Source: Planctomycetota bacterium (lineage in GTDB: Bacteria > Planctomycetota > Planctomycetia > Gemmatales > Gemmataceae). From it: a stretch of 43,483 nucleotides of DNA. Position 1 is the first letter of the stretch. Every line of letters begins with the position of its first letter. Positions 42,079 through 43,483 of this stretch are shown piece after piece. The stretch is taken from positions 1-43,483 of the forward strand of contig JAKOSN010000105.1 in the NCBI GenBank assembly GCA_029777335.1. The letters are read 5' to 3'. The translations under genes were made by a program, and so were the position numbers. A model generated the notes under the pieces. It made no database searches. It was not told the origin of the DNA and worked only from the letters and a program-made list of their open reading frames with translations.

Positions 42079-43260
42079 TTATTTGTCCAGGCGCACTTCC
42101 AGGGGGGCCAGCATCGCCTGGGGACTGGTGAGCGCACCCACATGCACTGGCATCGGCACAAAGTGCAGCCAGAAGTGCAGGGTCTTGCGACCAGCGCCCT
42201 TGAAGTGACGTTCCAGGGTCAACCGTCCGCTGGCGTCGATCTTCATCAGCGCTTCCTGATCCTTCTCGGCAAAGCCAGCGAGGGCGATGGCGGTGCAGCG
42301 CTGCCTGTCCATCGCATGGGCCCATCCCTCCGCAGGGGGCGCCTTGCTGGATGGGGCGATCACATAAGGCTTCACCTTCCCCGAGGGGCCCACCAGCGTT
42401 TCCCAGAGCGGGCGCTCCTTCTCGGTCAGCGAACCGGCTCGAAAGTGTGCCTCTTCCCCCTTGCGCAGATGAACGTAGACATAACTCCCCGCACCGAAGT
42501 CGATCAACGCGGGTTCTCCCTGCAGATTCAGAGTGATCGATGCCATCAATCCGGCGAGTTCATCCTGGGGATCCTCGACCGACCAGCGCACCTCGACCCA
42601 CGACTTGGAGCGGGGGAAATCCAGCTCGACCGTATTGGCGCGGAGGGCGGCCTCGGCGGTTGGAGTGAAGCGGAGAGCGGCATTCTGAGGACCGTTGCGC
42701 ACCACCTCGGCCCGGGTGTTCCGCAGGGGACTGGTTTTGCCCTTGCGCCAGAGATAACTCAATCCTGCCGAGTCCGGACGAAGATAGTCGTTCTTGCCAC
42801 TGCGCACCTCCTTCAACAACCCCGCGCCGGTTTTGGGAACCACAAACTGGAGCGAGGTCCCGTGGCTCACGCGAAAGACGTCGCCGTCCTCGACCAGCAT
42901 CGGGGCTCCCTGCGCGGCAGGGGCTGTCACACCAGGACCATATTCGATCGTATAAGTCATCTTTTCAAGAGGCCCGGGGCTGGTGGAGAAATCAAGAGAG
43001 ACGGCGTTGATGCCCCTGGAATCCTGGCCAGCGGGGCGTATCTGGGCGGACACTGGCTTGCCCTTGGCGAGCAGCCGCACCTGGCTGATTTCCTTGATCC
43101 GCGGAGTGAGAGGAACGCGCATCTGAACGGGGTAGCCAAAGCGGCGAATTCCTGCCGTCTCTGCCACCGTCACCTTCACGCGCTGCACGGTGGCCTCGTC
43201 GGCACGGGCAAGAGATTCTCCGCCGAGCAGGCCCAGGAGCAGCAGGAACACGGTTCGCAT
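42079..43260 (-). CDS. Secreted protein of unknown function
   Basis: A 393-residue exported protein. The ATG at 43260 has GAGGAATT upstream and a clear signal peptide (MRTVFLLLLGLLGGESLARA). The mature part is beta-rich with VQRVKVTVAETAGIRRFGYPVQ at the start, NAVSLDFSTSPGPLEK, TVELDFPRSKSWVEVRWSV and LRKGEEAHFRAGSLTEKERP. The layout suggests two or more beta-sandwich units, as in carbohydrate- or polymer-binding proteins. No catalytic motif recognised. It follows a small gene by 13 bp and converges with the methyltransferase gene across 20 bp. Confidence 0.8.
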   Translation of the reverse strand: MRTVFLLLLGLLGGESLARADEATVQRVKVTVAETAGIRRFGYPVQMRVPLTPRIKEISQVRLLAKGKPVSAQIRPAGQDSRGINAVSLDFSTSPGPLEKMTYTIEYGPGVTAPAAQGAPMLVEDGDVFRVSHGTSLQFVVPKTGAGLLKEVRSGKNDYLRPDSAGLSYLWRKGKTSPLRNTRAEVVRNGPQNAALRFTPTAEAALRANTVELDFPRSKSWVEVRWSVEDPQDELAGLMASITLNLQGEPALIDFGAGSYVYVHLRKGEEAHFRAGSLTEKERPLWETLVGPSGKVKPYVIAPSSKAPPAEGWAHAMDRQRCTAIALAGFAEKDQEALMKIDASGRLTLERHFKGAGRKTLHFWLHFVPMPVHVGALTSPQAMLAPLEVRLDK

Positions 43261-43273
43261 GGTCAATTCCTCG

Positions 43274-43480
43274 TCACGCCGTCTCGTCGGGATCATCCTC
43301 ATCCAGGTTCGCCCCCAGCTGGTTTAACACTTCCACAAACTCCGGCGGAGGGATCACGTTGATATCCTTTTCGCCCAGTTCAATGGGGAAGAGACGCCAC
43401 ACTCCCTCGTGGACCCAGAAAACCTCGGGGCTGATCGCATACGGAGCGGTTTCGTGATACTTCGTGGAGAGCACTTTCAT
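43274..43480 (-). CDS. Small acidic protein at window edge
   Basis: At least 68 residues: MKVLSTKYHETAPYAISPEVFW, then WRLFPIELGEKDINVIPPPEFVEVLNQLGANLDED (shown in two parts, the second split as GEKDINVIPPPEF and VEVLNQLGANLDED). It has no signal or membrane helix and an acidic end. Only three bases remain before the window edge, so the ATG at 43480 may be internal. The stop lies 13 bp before the secreted-protein start, so the two are probably co-transcribed. No family recognised. Confidence 0.6.
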   Translation of the reverse strand: MKVLSTKYHETAPYAISPEVFWVHEGVWRLFPIELGEKDINVIPPPEFVEVLNQLGANLDEDDPDETA

Positions 43481-43483
43481 CAG

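Noticed and set aside
41986..43362. Plus-strand frame of 458 codons
   Set aside because: Antisense to the secreted 393-aa protein, which has a ribosome site and signal peptide.

Overview
The window reads as chromosomal DNA of a planctomycete, probably of the Gemmatales/Gemmataceae type. The basis is protein content: a DUF1549/DUF1553 'PSD1' cytochrome-like protein paired with a DUF1501 protein, a TIGR03067-type small secreted protein, secreted proteins with a pilin-like C-terminal domain, a Gfo/Idh/MocA oxidoreductase, an FHA protein and many unassigned secreted proteins. Base composition is high (hand-counted rows mostly about 60-70% G+C). Shine-Dalgarno sites are present at some starts and absent at others. 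No rRNA, tRNA, CRISPR array, insertion sequence or phage gene was recognised.

Region 1 (1-8716, all minus strand) is a surface-glycan block. Read in transcription order it holds a GT-C-like membrane protein, a nucleotide-sugar dehydrogenase, an NAD-dependent sugar epimerase, a GT2 glycosyltransferase, a COG0523 metal-chaperone GTPase, a GT39-like membrane glycosyltransferase and the start of a second one cut by the window edge. Region 2 (8957-13037, plus strand) has a polytopic membrane protein, an FHA-domain protein and an ABC-2-type permease with an internal duplication. The first two are each preceded by a related 41-bp element.

Region 3 (13060-18300, minus strand) is a complete glycine cleavage operon: gcvT, gcvH, gcvPA, gcvPB and a LipM-type octanoyltransferase that can start lipoylation of GcvH. 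The 76 bases before gcvT can fold and may be a regulatory leader. Region 4 (18569-29496, plus strand) is a mixed set: a secreted planctomycete protein, a serine beta-lactamase-like hydrolase, a small membrane protein whose Cys/His spacing matches a PHD/RING-like cross-brace, a CehA/McbA-like PHP protein, a K+ channel with RCK domains, an outer-membrane barrel, guaB, an overlapping secreted protein and a TIGR03067 protein.

Region 5 (29515-31565, minus strand) holds TspO, a small unknown protein, and a two-gene unit of a HEPN protein overlapping a 245-aa unknown. Region 6 (31924-36928) has a Gfo/Idh/MocA oxidoreductase and, on the opposite strand, the DUF1501/PSD1 pair. Region 7 (37116-42058, plus strand) starts with an unknown protein with its own terminator. 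It continues as a tight five-gene run: PhzF, a GNAT with an extra N-terminal domain, an EEP-family nuclease/phosphatase, a 178-aa unknown and an O-methyltransferase. The EEP gene is visibly lower in G+C than its neighbours. The window ends with two minus-strand genes, a secreted protein and a small protein reaching the edge.

The best candidates for undescribed biology are the EEP + 178-aa gene pair, the HEPN + 245-aa pair, the PHD/RING-like membrane protein, the duplicated leader element and the foldable gcvT leader. All functional statements rest on reading motifs by eye; no search or structure prediction was run.
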